Below are positions 9,601 through 10,222 of a stretch of 10,222 nt of DNA, piece by piece. Position 1 is the first letter of the stretch. The number at the start of each line of letters is the position of its first letter. The notes under the pieces are model-generated. The model was given only the letters and a program-made list of their open reading frames with translations, searched no databases and was not told the origin of the DNA. Both the position numbers and the translations under genes were made by a program. This DNA comes from Allomyces macrogynus ATCC 38327 (Eukaryota; Blastocladiomycota; Blastocladiomycetes; Blastocladiales; Blastocladiaceae): contig GG745333.1 of assembly GCA_000151295.1 (NCBI GenBank), positions 527,606 to 537,827 on the forward strand, in the 5' to 3' direction.

Positions 9601-9839
9601 TCCGTGTCCATGGCATCGTCGTCGTCGTCGTCGCCGTTGTTGACCGGCACCGGCGGGAGCGGCGGTGGGGGCGGGACGGGTGATGGGACAGGCGATGCCC
9701 GCGTGGACTTGGTATTGTTGGCATTCGCGCTCGGTGGGCGGCGCGTGCCGGCGGCCGACGACGACGCCGAGCTCGGGCGGTGCGCGGGCGCCGTGGGCCG
9801 TGCCGTCTTGCGCGCGGCGGCGGCGTTGCGGCCGAGCAT
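3666..9839 (-). CDS. Giant coiled-coil protein with an HMMR/KIF15-like C-terminal motif, three exons
   Basis: Predicted exons on the minus strand are 9839-9464, 9386-9163 and 9068-3666 (TGA), 6003 bases for 2000 residues. Residues 1-200 are disordered: Ala/Ser/Arg-rich, then a Pro run (50-65), six Asp (70-75), acidic patches and a Ser/Gly/Asn stretch. Residues 201 to about 1620 are almost unbroken heptad-type coiled coil rich in Ala, Glu, Gln and Arg. About 1627-1787 is helical but less regular and unrecognised. About 1790-1920 is coil again with LLGHQNPNQKIRH at 1855. The last 80 residues are Ala/Ser/Thr-rich. There is no P-loop motor or kinase signature, so it is neither myosin nor kinesin. 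By family resemblance it may be a microtubule, centrosome or spindle scaffold. The start at 9839 is a choice: in-frame Met codons also lie at 10118 and 10220. The long last exon is certain; function is tentative. Confidence 0.88.
3960..4115 (-). other. HMMR/KIF15-like GHQN motif region
   Basis: LLGHQNPNQKIRHVARM is encoded by 4106-4056 (residues 1855-1871) and is followed by coil. From memory of the families, vertebrate HMMR and kinesin-12 (KIF15) tails carry a closely similar L-x-GHQN-x-x-QKI-x-x-V segment, used in HMMR for centrosome and spindle targeting. The match is short but covers the most conserved core and sits near the C-terminus as in those proteins. Homology of the rest of the protein cannot be judged, since coiled coils resemble each other by composition. 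Confidence 0.6.
4310..4790 (-). other. Unrecognised helical, non-repetitive region of the coiled-coil protein
   Basis: Residues about 1627-1787 break the Ala/Gln/Glu coil pattern. They contain hydrophobic helices such as RVALELAVSASHMLPLVAEQ, MFVVLLDTLLVG and FATQCLDWIQGVLADY, with a Trp and Cys that are rare elsewhere in the protein. The composition suggests a folded helical bundle between two coils. I do not recognise a named domain. Confidence 0.55.
5529..6002 (-). repeat. 35-residue (105-bp) tandem repeat in the coiled coil, four units plus a half unit
   Basis: Units start at 5948, 5843, 5738 and 5633 (minus strand), exactly 105 bases apart. Core: AQQVQDATNAHG, then QELEAVRSEHAA and ERDAL. 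A half unit (EAMRAEHATVLSERDAL) precedes the first full copy and the fourth decays after QELGSVQQ. Thirty-five residues is exactly five heptads, so this block can run as continuous coil. Residues about 1241-1380. Confidence 0.85.
6954..7337 (-). repeat. 32-residue (96-bp) tandem repeat in the coiled coil, four units
   Basis: Units start at 7337, 7241, 7145 and 7049 on the minus strand, exactly 96 bases apart. Core sequence: DQFTAEARAEIDRL followed by a short AL-x-AERDAR segment. The last unit decays after AEIDRLAKTL. A period of 32 is not a multiple of seven, so each unit must carry a heptad break (for example four heptads plus a four-residue step). Confidence 0.8.
7482..7805 (-). repeat. 36-residue (108-bp) tandem repeat in the coiled coil, three units
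   Basis: Units begin at 7805, 7697 and 7589 (minus strand) with EREAQNAI, EQEAQRAI and EREAQRAI, exactly 108 bases apart. A related copy starting ERDAQRAIDAA lies further upstream at 7994, so the copy at 7589 and this one share DAA...HEELAAAHARELE-type continuations 405 bases apart. The units have diverged at DNA level, so the duplication is old. Confidence 0.75.
9069..9162 (-). other. Intron 2 of the coiled-coil gene (94 nt)
   Basis: The donor is GAG|gtatgt on the minus strand (9162) and the acceptor accgtag ends at 9069. It is phase 0, joining ...RWKRE to VDKMSQQLH. The donor is the closest match to the classic GTATGT consensus in the window, and a ctgacc branch-like motif lies inside. It shows that the ATG at 9059 is internal rather than the true start. 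Confidence 0.8.
9387..9463 (-). other. Intron 1 of the coiled-coil gene (77 nt)
   Basis: The donor reads G|gtacgcc on the minus strand at 9463 and the acceptor ggcag ends at 9387. It is a phase 1 intron: G plus AC makes an Asp codon, joining the acidic N-terminal exon to the exon starting DPFPLDHAH. Reading through would instead end at a TGA at about 9333-9335. Confidence 0.7.
9615..9632 (-). repeat. Six-Asp codon run in the N-terminal exon
   Basis: Five GAC codons and one GAT form an Asp run at residues 70-75, followed by Ala-Met-Asp-Thr-Asp. It lies just after a Pro-rich stretch (residues 50-65) with PPPPPLPP, a type often bound by SH3, WW or profilin domains. The near-pure GTC triplet on the + strand could vary in length between strains. 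Confidence 0.7.
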
Positions 9840-10222
9840 CAGGGGCCGGGGCCGGTCGTGGCAGGCAGGGGCGGCGGTGGCGGCAAGGGGCGGCGGCAAG
9901 TGCAGCAGGTCGGGGATGGGATTGCGAGAGCGGGCAAGCGGGAATCGAATGCGGGCGGTTGCAGCAGGTCGGCGCCGGTGGGGAGCGCCGAGGTGGCCGT
10001 GCAATCGCCGTGGAGATGGTGGGCGCGGCGAAGCCGGCGAGCGCGCAGCCGGGCGGGCGGCATGGAAGGTCCGCGACGAGACTCCAGCGAGAGCGGTTGG
10101 CCGCTGGTCGCAGGGCATCGGCGTCCCACGCTTCGACCGAGAAAGGCCGGTATGAGCTACGTGTAGGGCGGCAATCGCAAAGCCTACCGCACAGGCGCCC
10201 AAGTGTCGGGCGCTCTGCATGG
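9840..10222 (-). other. 5' flank of the coiled-coil gene: leader and possible promoter or N-terminal extension
   Basis: The frame of exon 1 stays open through this whole stretch to the window edge, with Met codons at 10118 and 10220. The encoded peptide is Pro/Arg/Ala-rich and looks like translated GC-rich leader rather than a domain, so I start the gene at 9839. The context of that ATG is not strong (C at -3). I see no TATA-like box and no gene on the + strand here. Confidence 0.4.

Overview
The window is nuclear DNA from a GC-rich eukaryote. It holds two large convergent genes interrupted by short GT-AG introns and no bacterial-type operon, tRNA or rRNA. Uniform 65-95 nt introns, many with a CTRAC-type branch site 20-35 nt before the acceptor, a GC-rich third codon position, a cyclic-nucleotide-gated (CNG) channel and a coiled-coil protein with a centrosome/spindle-type C-terminal motif all fit a zoosporic fungus. 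Blastocladiomycota (Blastocladiella, Allomyces, Catenaria) is the best guess, because a cGMP-gated CNG channel is known there. An oomycete or other protist is not excluded.

Bases 1-2952 (+) hold the 3' part of a CNG/HCN-superfamily channel gene. I reconstructed 12 exons whose phases all agree (2097 coding bases, 698 residues, N-terminus cut by the window edge). They encode S1-S6, a C-linker, a complete cyclic-nucleotide-binding domain with a cGMP-type phosphate cassette, and a low-complexity tail. Two exons are micro-exons (13 and 22 nt). The selectivity-filter position reads His-Arg-His where K+ channels have Gly-Tyr-Gly. This is the most striking point in the window, though a small local sequence error could also produce it.

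Bases 2953-3665 are the shared 3' intergenic region, with no supported gene.

Bases 3666-9839 (-) hold a three-exon gene for a protein of about 2000 residues. It has a disordered Pro/Asp-rich N-terminus, about 1400 residues of Ala/Glu/Gln-rich coiled coil built partly from three different tandem repeats (36-, 32- and 35-residue periods), a helical non-coil region, and a second coil carrying a GHQN-type motif like the C-termini of HMMR (RHAMM) and kinesin-12 (KIF15).

Bases 9840-10222 are the 5' flank of that gene; its reading frame stays open to the window edge, so the start is not certain. The two genes converge tail to tail and nothing indicates co-regulation. A shared role in the flagellated zoospore (light/cGMP-driven steering, and centriole or spindle structure) is inference only.
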